A stretch of DNA of 33,116 bases. It comes from Deltaproteobacteria bacterium (lineage in GTDB: Bacteria > Myxococcota_A > UBA796 > SXON01). Below are positions 8,287 through 16,668 of this stretch, piece after piece. Where the stretch lies: contig CANKOI010000045.1 of NCBI GenBank assembly GCA_947484175.1, positions 1-33,116 on the forward strand. The letters are read 5' to 3'. The notes below the pieces were generated by a model. The model was given only the letters and a program-made list of their open reading frames with translations. It ran no database searches and was not told where the DNA came from. Numbering within the stretch: position 1 is the first letter of the stretch; the number at the start of each line of letters is the position of its first letter. The position numbers were made by a program, and so were the translations under genes.

Positions 8287-9038
8287 CGCAGCGCTTCCCG
8301 GGTGAGGAGTACGCGGCGGGTGGCGGCCAAATCGTGCACCCGCAACATCCCCACGCCCTCCTGAGCGCAGTGTATCGCAACGGCGAGGGAAGCCTCGATG
8401 CGCTCCGCCGCCACAGTCTGACCGGTGATGACGCCGAGGAAGCTTTTGCGCGATGCGCCGACGAGGACGTTGGTGTTGTCTCGCCCCCGCAGCGACCGCA
8501 ACAGCGCGAGGCTCTGCTCGGCGGTCTTGGCGAAGCCGAGTCCGGGGTCGAGCCACACCTCCCGCACACCGGCCGCGACGGCCGCGGCACGGCGCACGGC
8601 GAGCTCGGCCCACACCTCCGCTACGACGTCGGCATACTCACAGTGTTTACGCATCGTTGCTGGCGTACCCTTCATGTGCATGATCACCATCGAGGCGCCC
8701 GCGCGCGCCACGACCGGGAACATCTCCACGTCCTGTCCGCCGCTCACGTCGTTCACCATCGAGGCTCCAGCTTCCAAGGCGAGCGCCGCCACCCGGGCGT
8801 GCCGGGTGTCGATCGACACGCTCACGCCGCGGGCAACGAGCCCCCGTACCACCGGAAGCACCCGCGCCAGCTCCTCCGACTCGGTCACAGGGAGCGCTCC
8901 GGGGCGGGTGCTCTCTCCGCCGACGTCTACGCTGTCCGCGCCCTCCTCGTGCAGCCTCAGGCCGTGTTGGAGCGGATCGTAGCGGCCTCCGTCGCTGAAG
9001 CTGTCCGGCGTGGCGTTCACGATGCCCATGAGCCTCAT
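8283..9038 (-). CDS. folP: Dihydropteroate synthase FolP
   Basis: A 251-residue TIM-barrel enzyme joining p-aminobenzoate to 6-hydroxymethyl-dihydropterin pyrophosphate in folate synthesis; it is the sulfonamide target. Diagnostic motifs appear in order: MGIVNATPDSFSDGG (residues 4-18), DVGGESTRPGA (38-48), SIDT, NDVSGG, MHMKGTPATM, DPGLGF, GASRKSFLG and the C-terminal RVHD. The ATG at 9038 overlaps the stop of the upstream membrane-protein gene (ATGA) and sits just before the first conserved strand. An in-frame start at 9101 would only add residues without family similarity. The stop overlaps cdaA. Confidence 0.95.
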   Translation of the reverse strand: MRLMGIVNATPDSFSDGGRYDPLQHGLRLHEEGADSVDVGGESTRPGALPVTESEELARVLPVVRGLVARGVSVSIDTRHARVAALALEAGASMVNDVSGGQDVEMFPVVARAGASMVIMHMKGTPATMRKHCEYADVVAEVWAELAVRRAAAVAAGVREVWLDPGLGFAKTAEQSLALLRSLRGRDNTNVLVGASRKSFLGVITGQTVAAERIEASLAVAIHCAQEGVGMLRVHDLAATRRVLLTREALR

Positions 9039-10369
9039 GGCCACGCCCACACCGCTGCGTCGCCATCCTGCGAACGTGGCGCTCCGAGCCGCGAGGCCCA
9101 AACACTGCGCTCGCCGGCATCCGGAGAAACGAAGACCAACACGAGGGGAGCGTTGGTTTGCCGCAGCGTGAACAGCACCTGTTCGGGGCGGAGCTCCCCC
9201 TGGGCCGACCCCCTACCGTCGAGGCTGGGCGCGCGCGCCGCGAGCTGGTGGTGATGGGGGATGAGGCGGACCGCGGCGGCGGGCGAGAGCCCCGCCGGTG
9301 CCACCAGCACGGTCGCGGAGCGCGGCGACGACGCCATCGTGACCAGGAGTGCCGGGACGGGCGGGTCGTCATGCCACAGCCGGGCGCCTCCGCGCAGTAC
9401 GGGACCCGCCGCATCGAGGAGCAGAAGCGCGCCGAGGAGGAACCGGCCCTGCCACCGGAGCGCCGCAGCGTGGGGAAGGCTAGCGGCGAGCAGCACTGCG
9501 AGCGCCGCCGCAATGGGTGACGAGGACGCACTCCACGGCACCACCACCTCGAAGCCCGCGAGGGGCGCGGGCGCGAGCCCCCAGAGAAGTAGCCCCCCCG
9601 CAAGGATGGCCCCGGCGCGTCCGGCCCCTCGATCGCGCCCCAGCGCCCATAGCGCCCATAGCGCCCCGAGCGGGAGCGCACGCTCCGCACGCCCGCCTAT
9701 CCACGCTAAGTCGGCCCCCCCAAAGCCCTCCCCGCCCCAGGTGCCCAGAGCCGGAAGCAACAATCCGCTCACCGCGAGGAGCGCTTGCGGCAAGAGCCCC
9801 GCTCCCAACAGTACGGCAGCTGTGGGAATGGGGGCACACACAGCACCGAGCAGCGTGAAGACCGCGGCCCAACGTGGACGATCGGCACCCGCCCCGGCGG
9901 CGAGCAGCCCCGGCGCCAAGCAGCACTGGGCGCCCGTTCCGGCCGTGAACCCGGGAGCCCACCAGGCGGCCGACGCTGCGAGGGCCCCGAGCCACGGGGC
10001 ACCCCGCGCGGCCCCGTACACGCCCCCGGCCACTGCGTTGGCCACGACGAGGAGCAGCACCGCTCCCGCCGCGGCCACTGCCGGGCTCCCTATGAAGTGG
10101 AGCGGCGCCTCCAGGATTGCAAGGCCCGGGTTGCCCACGACGGAGGCCAGCGAAGCGGTGCCGTCCGTGAACACGCTGGCGTCGAACGGGGAGCGCCCCG
10201 ACCGCACGTTGTCGAGGAGTTGCCACGGCAACCACGCCGAAACCTCGCCGAGCGGAGTAGCGGCGCGACCCCAGCTCCCCGTGGCCAAGCCCTCCGCGGC
10301 GCGGAGGGCCGCCACGCCCCCTCCCACCGCGAGCCCGGGGCCCACCCCACGGGGCACCTTCAGCTTCAC
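9035..10369 (-). CDS. Polytopic membrane protein, possibly GT-C-like glycosyltransferase
   Basis: A 444-residue protein with about ten hydrophobic segments and very high Ala, Gly and Leu content. The N-terminal half has the spacing seen in some GT-C-type membrane glycosyltransferases: PWQLLDNVRSGRSPFDA, then NPGLAILEAPLHFIGSP, then repeated long helices. The last roughly 100 residues form a soluble tail (TLRQTNAPLVLVFVSPDAGE). I do not recognise a family with certainty and see no catalytic motif that settles a reaction. The GTG at 10369 overlaps the ftsH stop (GTGA), and the stop overlaps folP (ATGA). In relatives folP usually follows ftsH directly, so this gene looks like a lineage-specific insertion that kept translational coupling. 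Confidence 0.65.
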   Translation of the reverse strand: MKLKVPRGVGPGLAVGGGVAALRAAEGLATGSWGRAATPLGEVSAWLPWQLLDNVRSGRSPFDASVFTDGTASLASVVGNPGLAILEAPLHFIGSPAVAAAGAVLLLVVANAVAGGVYGAARGAPWLGALAASAAWWAPGFTAGTGAQCCLAPGLLAAGAGADRPRWAAVFTLLGAVCAPIPTAAVLLGAGLLPQALLAVSGLLLPALGTWGGEGFGGADLAWIGGRAERALPLGALWALWALGRDRGAGRAGAILAGGLLLWGLAPAPLAGFEVVVPWSASSSPIAAALAVLLAASLPHAAALRWQGRFLLGALLLLDAAGPVLRGGARLWHDDPPVPALLVTMASSPRSATVLVAPAGLSPAAAVRLIPHHHQLAARAPSLDGRGSAQGELRPEQVLFTLRQTNAPLVLVFVSPDAGERSVWASRLGAPRSQDGDAAVWAWP

Positions 10370-12162
10370 GTTGCCGCGAGCCCGGGCGTGGCGGCGAGCA
10401 CGATGCGCTCAAACTCCTCGCCGTTGACGGTCTCCGTTTCGAGGAGCGCCTCGACCACCGCGTCGAGCGCGGCGCGGTTGGCGCGGATCACCTCGCGAGC
10501 CCGGTCGTGCGCTTCATCAAGCAGGCGCCGCACCTCCTCGTCGATGCGCTCCGCCGTCCGGGCCGAGTAGTCCGGCCCGCCGAAACGGGGGGTGTCGTCG
10601 TCGCTGTGCGAGCCCCACGCCACCGGACCCAGCGCGGCGCTCATGCCCGACACCCTCACCATCGCCCGGGCCAGCCGGGTGGCGCGCTGCAGGTCGTTCT
10701 CCGCGCCCGACCACTGTTCGCCAAAAACTTCTTCTTCGGCGCTCCGCCCGCCCATCAGCAGCGCCAGCATCGCGAGGCGGAAGCTGCGGCTCTCCGTGTG
10801 GCGCTCTTCGGGCAGCGATTCGGTGAGGCCGAGCGCGAAGCCACGCGGCACGATGGTGATCTTGTTCACCGGGTCGCACCCGGGGGTGAATCGCGCCACG
10901 ATGGCATGGCCGGCTTCGTGGGTGGCGGTGCGCCGGCGGTCCTCAGGGGTGAGGACGAGCGAGCGGCGCTCCGCGCCCATCGAGACCTTGTCTTTCGCAC
11001 GGTCGAGGTCGAGCTGCTCGATGTGAGGCTTGCCTTCCCGAGCGGCGAACAGCGCGGCCTCGTTCACGAGGCTCGCGAGGTCGGCGCCCGAGAAGCCGGG
11101 CGTACCCTTGGCGATGCGCTCGATGTCGACTTCGGGGGCGAGGGGCGATCGGGCTGCGTGCACCCTGAGGATGCCGACGCGTCCTCGCAGATCGGGCGCT
11201 GGAACGACTACCCGTCGGTCGAAGCGTCCGGGGCGGAGCAGCGCGGGATCGAGCACATCGGGACGGTTGGTAGCGGCCACGAGGATGATCGCGTCGTGCG
11301 GCTCAAAACCGTCCATCTCCACGAGGAGCTGGTTGAGCGTCTGCTCCCGCTCTTCGTGCCCACCGCCCACATTTGCACCGCGGTTTCGCCCGATGGCGTC
11401 GATCTCGTCGATGAAGATGATGCAGGGAGCCTGGCGCTTGGCCTGCTCAAAGAGGTCGCGCACGCGGGAAGCGCCCACGCCGACGAACATCTCGACGAAT
11501 TCTGACCCCGAAAGGTTGAAGAACGGCGCGCCCGCCTCGCCCGCAACGGCACGCGCAAGGAGCGTCTTCCCCGAGCCTGGCCCCCCCATGAGCAGGAGCC
11601 CCTTGGGAACCCGACCGCCCAATCGAGTGAACCGCTGGGGGTCCTTCAGGAACAGGACCACTTCCTCGAGCTCCTGTTTGGCTTCGTCGCAGCCGGCCAC
11701 GTCGGCGAACGTGATCTTCTGTCCCCCCTGGGCCTGCAGCCGTGCCCGAGACTTGCCGAAGCTCATGGCACGACCGTTCGCGGCCTGCATCTGCCGAAAC
11801 AGAAAGACCACGACGCCCACCATGAGGAGCGAGGGGAGCACGACGGAAGCGAGCTGAACCCACTGTTCTTCGGTCCGCTTGAAGCTGGGCACCACGCCGT
11901 GTTCGGTGAACCAGGCAACGTAGTGATCGGAGCGTTCGGGGCCCACCGCGGTCAGCTTTTCGCCCGCCTTCGTGGTGGCCGTGATGGTGGCGCCGCGAAT
12001 GGTGATCGCCGTGACATTGCCCTTCTCCACGAGCGCCACCAGCTCCGGCATCTCGACCGCCCGGGTACCCTTCAATCGCCCCAGCGTGCCGTCGAGCGTG
12101 GAGAACACCATCCCGAGGAGCACGAGAAAGGAGACCAGGATCCACAGCTGGCGCATCGGCAC
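10366..12162 (-). CDS. ftsH: ATP-dependent zinc metalloprotease FtsH
   Basis: A 598-residue AAA+ membrane protease that extracts and degrades membrane and short-lived cytoplasmic proteins. Two membrane helices (about residues 5-23 and 105-124) flank a short periplasmic domain. The AAA module has Walker A GGPGSGKT at 193-200 (usually GPPGTGKT), pore loop MFVGVGASR, Walker B IIFIDEID at 248-255 and the second region of homology [20 protein letters not shown] (297-316). The protease domain has the zinc motif HEAGH at 415-419 and a third ligand in GAENDL near 487. The start may be GTG at 12162 or ATG at 12156; neither has a clear ribosome site. It begins 9 nt after the RNHCP gene and ends in a 4-nt overlap with the next gene. 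Confidence 0.95.
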   Translation of the reverse strand: MPMRQLWILVSFLVLLGMVFSTLDGTLGRLKGTRAVEMPELVALVEKGNVTAITIRGATITATTKAGEKLTAVGPERSDHYVAWFTEHGVVPSFKRTEEQWVQLASVVLPSLLMVGVVVFLFRQMQAANGRAMSFGKSRARLQAQGGQKITFADVAGCDEAKQELEEVVLFLKDPQRFTRLGGRVPKGLLLMGGPGSGKTLLARAVAGEAGAPFFNLSGSEFVEMFVGVGASRVRDLFEQAKRQAPCIIFIDEIDAIGRNRGANVGGGHEEREQTLNQLLVEMDGFEPHDAIILVAATNRPDVLDPALLRPGRFDRRVVVPAPDLRGRVGILRVHAARSPLAPEVDIERIAKGTPGFSGADLASLVNEAALFAAREGKPHIEQLDLDRAKDKVSMGAERRSLVLTPEDRRRTATHEAGHAIVARFTPGCDPVNKITIVPRGFALGLTESLPEERHTESRSFRLAMLALLMGGRSAEEEVFGEQWSGAENDLQRATRLARAMVRVSGMSAALGPVAWGSHSDDDTPRFGGPDYSARTAERIDEEVRRLLDEAHDRAREVIRANRAALDAVVEALLETETVNGEEFERIVLAATPGLAAT

Positions 12163-12171
12163 GGGGTGCGC

Positions 12172-12732
12172 CTATTCCGGCGGGTGGGACCGGGCCCGCA
12201 CGAGGGCCAGGACCGCCGCACGCGAATCGGGAGGGCTCACATCGTCCAGCACCCGATTGCGCCGTTCCTCGCCGCACCGAGCGCAGCGGTACCGGATCAT
12301 CATCCCCTTACGTTCCGGGTCGATCGCCACGGGGACGAGCAGCCCCCAGCAGGTCGCGGCTCGGTCGCCGGGAACGACATCCACGTGCAGCGAGTGGAGA
12401 CAAACCGGGCAGTGGTCCCGCGGGCGGCGGCCTCCCACCGGCACGTCATGCTCACACTTCAGGCAACGGAAGGCTTCGTCACGAGCGATGGGTGTGGTGC
12501 GCACCTGGGCCGCTTCCCCGCGAGCGAGCAGCGCGCGGAGGAGCCGCCTTCCATCCAGTTCCTCCCACTCGTCGGGCGCCTCCGAGCCCCCCGCCACCGC
12601 CCGCTCCACCACCTCCCGCCGCGCCCCGAGCCCCGCCCCGTCGAGCCACGCCCCCGCTGATTTGAGCTCCCCGCGGCTGCGCGCCGCGAGGGCGGCGGCA
12701 ATGGGGTCGAGGGGCTTGCCCGGCGTGCGCAT
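12172..12732 (-). CDS. RNHCP-domain zinc-ribbon protein
   Basis: A 186-residue protein. After a non-conserved N-terminal half, residues about 88-170 match the RNHCP domain: FRCLKCEHDVPVGGRRPRDH, CPVCLHSLHVD, PGDRAATCWGLLVPVAI, YRCARCGEERRNRVLDD. Three CxxC pairs (CLKC, CPVC, CARC) suggest bound zinc. The biochemical role of RNHCP proteins is not established. It is the first gene of the minus-strand run, 9 nt before ftsH, so it is probably co-transcribed with the protease. Only 20 bp separate its ATG (12732) from the divergent HEAT-cyclophilin gene. Confidence 0.85.
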   Translation of the reverse strand: MRTPGKPLDPIAAALAARSRGELKSAGAWLDGAGLGARREVVERAVAGGSEAPDEWEELDGRRLLRALLARGEAAQVRTTPIARDEAFRCLKCEHDVPVGGRRPRDHCPVCLHSLHVDVVPGDRAATCWGLLVPVAIDPERKGMMIRYRCARCGEERRNRVLDDVSPPDSRAAVLALVRARSHPPE

Positions 12733-12752
12733 CCGGGTGACGTACGCCGAAC

Positions 12753-14690
12753 GTGGGCGTTTTGCACCTCATCGCCGCTTGGGCGCTGGCCGCTCCGGGC
12801 CCTGTCGAGGAGCTGATCTGGCAGGTCGAGGTGCACCGGTTGCCGGTGTCGGCGCTCTCCCCGAGCTTCGTGGACAGCGATCCCGCGATCCGCGCTCGGG
12901 CCGCCACCGCCGCTGGGCGGCTCCACGCCACGTCGACCGAGCTTGCCGGCCTCTCCGCCGACAGCGATGCCACGGTGCGACGGGCTGCTGCCATCGCGCT
13001 GGGCGCTGCGCCCGACGGCGCCGCCCTCATTCGCGCTCGGTTGGGGGTGGAGACCGAGCCCGTCGTGCAGGCCGCACTCCTGCAGGCGCTCGGCCGCACC
13101 GGAGAGGCGGAAGACACGGCGCGGCTGGTGGCGGCGCTGGCCGGAGCGCATGCCGCCGTCGCGGCTGAGGCGCTCGGGCGCATGGGCGTTCGCAAGGTGG
13201 AAGCAGCCGGGAGTGCGGCCGTCGTGCGCGCTCTCACCGAGGTGCTGCACGGGCCGTCGGTACGCTTCGGGCCGAAGGAGCCCACCCTTGGCTTCTTCGA
13301 CGAGCGGCGCCACCGCGCCGCGTGGGCGCTCTCCCGCACGGCGCTGGTCTCCCCGGCGCCTGAAGATGTGGCTCGCATCCGCGCGCTCGCGCTGGCCGAT
13401 GGGGACCCGCGCATCCGTGCGTGGTTGGTTCGTGCCCTTGCCGCTCAGCCGGAAGGCAAGGGCTTTCTCCTCGGCGCCGCCAAAGACGGCGCCTCCGAAG
13501 TGCGGCTCGCTACCGTTCGTGCACTGGGCAAGGCCGGATGCGTGCCTCACCTTCTCGGTCCCCTGCTGGCCGACCCCCATCCCGCAGTCCGCGCCGAAGC
13601 CGTTGGGGCCGCCGCGAAGTGTCCAGATGTTCCCGACCACGCCCTGCTGGCGTCGCTGGAGAACGGCACCGCCTCGGTGCGCGCCGCCGCGCTGGGCGCG
13701 CTGGTCGTCCGCAAGGCGCTCCCGCTCCCGCTCGCGGAGTACCAACAGGAACAGTACCCCCTCGCGGTGCGGGTGGCCGCCGTAGAGGCGATGACGGCGC
13801 GGCCCCGGCTGATGCGGGTGGCCATCCACCACTCCGACCCCCGCCTGCGGAGCGCGGCCACTGGCGTACTCCTCGACGAAGCCTCGTCCCCCACCACGCC
13901 CGAGATTGCGGAGCTGCTCGCCGCCGAGGATCCGGTGATCGCCACCGCTGCGGCGGAGGCCGCCAAGCTCCACCCCGAGCCCTCGTTGGAGAAGGCGCTT
14001 CTCGCGATCGTAGGCCGCAAGGGCACCCTCCGCCCCACGGCCGTCGCGGTGGTGCGTGCGCTCGACGCGCTCTACGCCACGGGCCGGCTGCCCCGGGCCA
14101 ACCCCGAAGCCCAGAAGGTTCTGAAACGGTGGCTTTGGCTCCCGGAGCTGGCCGATTCGGTGCCGCGGTTGAGCGTCACCATCGGCTCCGAACCCCTGAG
14201 GAAGCGGCATCCTGCGCGCGGATTGCCCTCGCTCGCGGAGGTAGAGCGTGTGCGCTCGGCCCGTGTCTTCACCACCGGGGGCGAGCTGCGCATCCGGCTC
14301 CTCCCCGAGGTGGCTCCCCTCACCGTCTGGAACTTCGTACTCCTCGCCGAGTCCGGCTACTTCAACGACCTCACCTTCCACCGCGTGGTGTCGGACTTCG
14401 TGATTCAGACGGGCGACCCACGGGGCGATGGCTGGGGAGGCTCCGACACGCTGATCCCCGACGAACTCTCCGATGAGACCTACTCCGCAGGCACCGTGGG
14501 GATGGCCCTTTCAGGCCCCGACACGGGCGGGAGCCAGTGGTTCATCACCACCTCGCCGCAGCCCCACCTGGACTTTGGCTACACCGTCTTCGGGCGGCTC
14601 GTGGCAGGGCTTCCCGCCAGCCGGGTGATCGATTCCGAGGACCGCATCCTTTCCGTGGTCATCGAGAGGGTGCCGAGAGAAGCCCCGTGA
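12753..14690 (+). CDS. HEAT-repeat protein with C-terminal cyclophilin (peptidyl-prolyl isomerase) domain
   Basis: A 645-residue protein. The GTG at 12753 is the first start after an in-frame stop at 12738, and a short hydrophobic N-terminus (LHLIAAWALAA) looks like a weak signal peptide without basic residues. Residues about 40-470 are HEAT/armadillo-type repeats (DPAIRARAATAAGRL, DATVRRAAAIALGA, HPAVRAEAVGAAAKC). Residues 500-645 form a cyclophilin domain with the active-site FHRVVSDFVIQTGDPRGDG (catalytic Arg in FHR at 542-544), GMALSGPDTGGSQWFITTSP and HLDFGYTVFGRLVAG. It probably acts as a folding helper outside the cytoplasm, with the repeats binding a partner; both points are inferred. 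It is convergent with ygiQ. Confidence 0.88.
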   Translation: MGVLHLIAAWALAAPGPVEELIWQVEVHRLPVSALSPSFVDSDPAIRARAATAAGRLHATSTELAGLSADSDATVRRAAAIALGAAPDGAALIRARLGVETEPVVQAALLQALGRTGEAEDTARLVAALAGAHAAVAAEALGRMGVRKVEAAGSAAVVRALTEVLHGPSVRFGPKEPTLGFFDERRHRAAWALSRTALVSPAPEDVARIRALALADGDPRIRAWLVRALAAQPEGKGFLLGAAKDGASEVRLATVRALGKAGCVPHLLGPLLADPHPAVRAEAVGAAAKCPDVPDHALLASLENGTASVRAAALGALVVRKALPLPLAEYQQEQYPLAVRVAAVEAMTARPRLMRVAIHHSDPRLRSAATGVLLDEASSPTTPEIAELLAAEDPVIATAAAEAAKLHPEPSLEKALLAIVGRKGTLRPTAVAVVRALDALYATGRLPRANPEAQKVLKRWLWLPELADSVPRLSVTIGSEPLRKRHPARGLPSLAEVERVRSARVFTTGGELRIRLLPEVAPLTVWNFVLLAESGYFNDLTFHRVVSDFVIQTGDPRGDGWGGSDTLIPDELSDETYSAGTVGMALSGPDTGGSQWFITTSPQPHLDFGYTVFGRLVAGLPASRVIDSEDRILSVVIERVPREAP

Positions 14691-14712
14691 CCGAGAACTA
14701 GCTCGCGAGTGT

Positions 14713-14731
14713 CGCCGCGCAGGACGCGGCG
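14713..14731. terminator. Hairpin between convergent genes
   Basis: A 7-bp GC stem (CGCCGCG at 14713-14719 and CGCGGCG at 14725-14731) with a 5-nt loop lies in the 51-bp gap between the convergent cyclophilin-domain gene and ygiQ. There is no T-tract, so intrinsic termination is only a possibility. Confidence 0.3.
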
Positions 14732-14741
14732 CCGGTGGGAC

Positions 14742-16664
14742 CTACCCCGCCACCGAGCCCGCCAGCCCCTCCCAGCGCGCTTCGTCTACTTCCTCGCGGC
14801 TGGCCCGCTCCACCTGCATACCCATCCCCGTAGAATCTCCGGGGCGGGGGCCGCGCTGCCAGTTTCCGCGTGCGGGCCCGGGCGGCACGAGGCAAGCGGG
14901 GCCCGAACCGATGAGGTCGCGGCGGTTCCAGCTCTGAAGGGCTTCCCGAACCGCAGGCCACTCCTCTTGTTTCCACCAGAACATCAAGGCTCGCTGCCTC
15001 GCTCGTTCCTTGTGGCCGCGGGCCACGTAAACGGCCACCTTCGTGTAGGGGTCGATGCCGGTGTAGTACATGGCCGTACTGATCGTGCCGGGCGTGGGCA
15101 TGAACAACTGCACCTGTCGGCAGCGCAGGTCGTTCCGTTTCATGTACTGCGCGAGCTCGATGGCTTCCTCGGGCCCCGTACCAGGGTGCCCGCACTGAAA
15201 GTACGGCACGATGAACTGTTTTTTGCCCGCGGCTTTCGAGGCCGCCTCAAAGCGCTCGATGAAGTCCTTGAAGTGGGTGATCTCCGGCTTTCGCATGTGG
15301 TGGAGCGCCTTCGACGACACATGCTCGGGAGCAGTGGTGAGCGTGCCCGACACGTGGTGCCGGGCGATCTCTTCTACGACCTGGCCATCGAGGGCCGCGA
15401 GGTCGTAGCGCAGGCCCGAGTTCACAAAAACCCGCTTCACGCCCGGCAGCGTGCGGACTTCGCGGAGTAGGTCCACGAAGGGCTGATGGTCGGTGCCGTA
15501 ATGTTTGCACCGAACGGGGTGGAGGCAGGAGACCCTCCGGCACACGGCGTTCGCAGCGTCGTCGTTGCACCGCATGTGGAACATGTTGGCGGTCGGACCG
15601 CCGAGGTCGCTGATCACGCCGTTGAACCCGCGCTGACTGGTGAGCCCCTTCACCTCGCGGATCACGCTCGTAGGGCTGCGGCTGACCACGTCTTTGCCCT
15701 GATGGAGCGTCAGGGCGCAGAAGCTGCACCCCCCCGAACAGCCGCGGTTCACGGTGATGCTGCCGCGAATGCTCTCGAAGGCCGGGATCGGCGCCCGATA
15801 GGCCGGATGTGCGGCGTTGGCGTAGGGAAGTTCGTAGAGGCGGTCTAGCTCGTGCGTTTCGAGAATCCTCCCCGGCGGGTTGCACCATACGGCCCGGTCG
15901 CCGTGAACCTGCACGAGCGCTTCCGCGCAGCTCGGGTTCGACTCGCGGTACATCAGCACGGTGAGCCGGTTGAACGCCGCGGGGTCGGCCATGCAGGCCT
16001 CAAAACTCGGCACCTCGAGTACCTTGATGTCGGGTCTTGGCGTCTTCATGCCCAGCGCCCACGCGGTGCCGGGAATGTCGCGGCATTCGGCGATGGCCTT
16101 CCCAGCCGCCAGCCGCTCGGCGAGTTCCACGATTGCGAGCTCCCCCATGCCGTACACCAGCAGGTCGGCCTTGGCATCGAGCAGGATGCTGCGGCGCAGC
16201 CGGTCTTGCCAGTAGTCGAAGTGCGCGAAGCGCCGCAAGGAGGCCTCTACGCCGCCGAGAACTACGGGCACGCCGGGGAAGGCCTGCTTGGCGCGATTCG
16301 CGTAGGCAATGCACGCACGATCGGGTCGTCGCCCGGCCTCGCCGCCAGGGCTGTACGCATCGTCGTTTCGGATGCGCCGGGCCGCCGTGTAGTGGTTCAC
16401 CATCGAGTCCATCTGGCCCGAGGTGACCCCGAAGAACAGCCGCGGTCGCCCCAGAACGCGGAAGGCTTCCACGTCGTCCCAATCAGGCTGCGAGATCACG
16501 CCTACGGTAAAGCCGTGGGCCTCCAGCCAACGGCCGATCAGCGCCACCCCGAAGGTGTTGTGGTCCACATAAGCGTCGCCCGTCACCAAAACGACGTCGA
16601 GGTCGCCACCGGCTTCCTCGCGTGTCATCGGCAGGAAGGGCGCGTGCACGATGGCGCGCGCCAC
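14742..16664 (-). CDS. ygiQ: YgiQ-family radical SAM protein
   Basis: A 640-residue protein. The start [11 protein letters not shown], then [16 protein letters not shown], is the typical YgiQ N-terminus. The iron-sulfur motif CSGGCSFC (C309, C313, C316) is the Cx3Cx2C radical SAM signature, and [25 protein letters not shown] and QLFMPTPGT are further family blocks. YgiQ proteins are widespread; their reaction is not established. I chose GTG at 16664 because GAGAGGG lies 8 nt upstream; GTG at 16649 is an alternative. It starts 4 nt after the stop of the large MopE/FG-GAP gene, so it is probably the last gene of that operon, though functionally unrelated in appearance. E. coli YgiQ is about 100 residues longer. 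Confidence 0.92.
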   Translation of the reverse strand: MARAIVHAPFLPMTREEAGGDLDVVLVTGDAYVDHNTFGVALIGRWLEAHGFTVGVISQPDWDDVEAFRVLGRPRLFFGVTSGQMDSMVNHYTAARRIRNDDAYSPGGEAGRRPDRACIAYANRAKQAFPGVPVVLGGVEASLRRFAHFDYWQDRLRRSILLDAKADLLVYGMGELAIVELAERLAAGKAIAECRDIPGTAWALGMKTPRPDIKVLEVPSFEACMADPAAFNRLTVLMYRESNPSCAEALVQVHGDRAVWCNPPGRILETHELDRLYELPYANAAHPAYRAPIPAFESIRGSITVNRGCSGGCSFCALTLHQGKDVVSRSPTSVIREVKGLTSQRGFNGVISDLGGPTANMFHMRCNDDAANAVCRRVSCLHPVRCKHYGTDHQPFVDLLREVRTLPGVKRVFVNSGLRYDLAALDGQVVEEIARHHVSGTLTTAPEHVSSKALHHMRKPEITHFKDFIERFEAASKAAGKKQFIVPYFQCGHPGTGPEEAIELAQYMKRNDLRCRQVQLFMPTPGTISTAMYYTGIDPYTKVAVYVARGHKERARQRALMFWWKQEEWPAVREALQSWNRRDLIGSGPACLVPPGPARGNWQRGPRPGDSTGMGMQVERASREEVDEARWEGLAGSVAG

Positions 16665-16668
16665 GGCG

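Noticed and set aside
12459-14381. A 640-codon minus-strand frame opposite the HEAT-cyclophilin gene
   Set aside because: The plus strand has HEAT repeats and an intact cyclophilin active site; the antisense product has no motifs.
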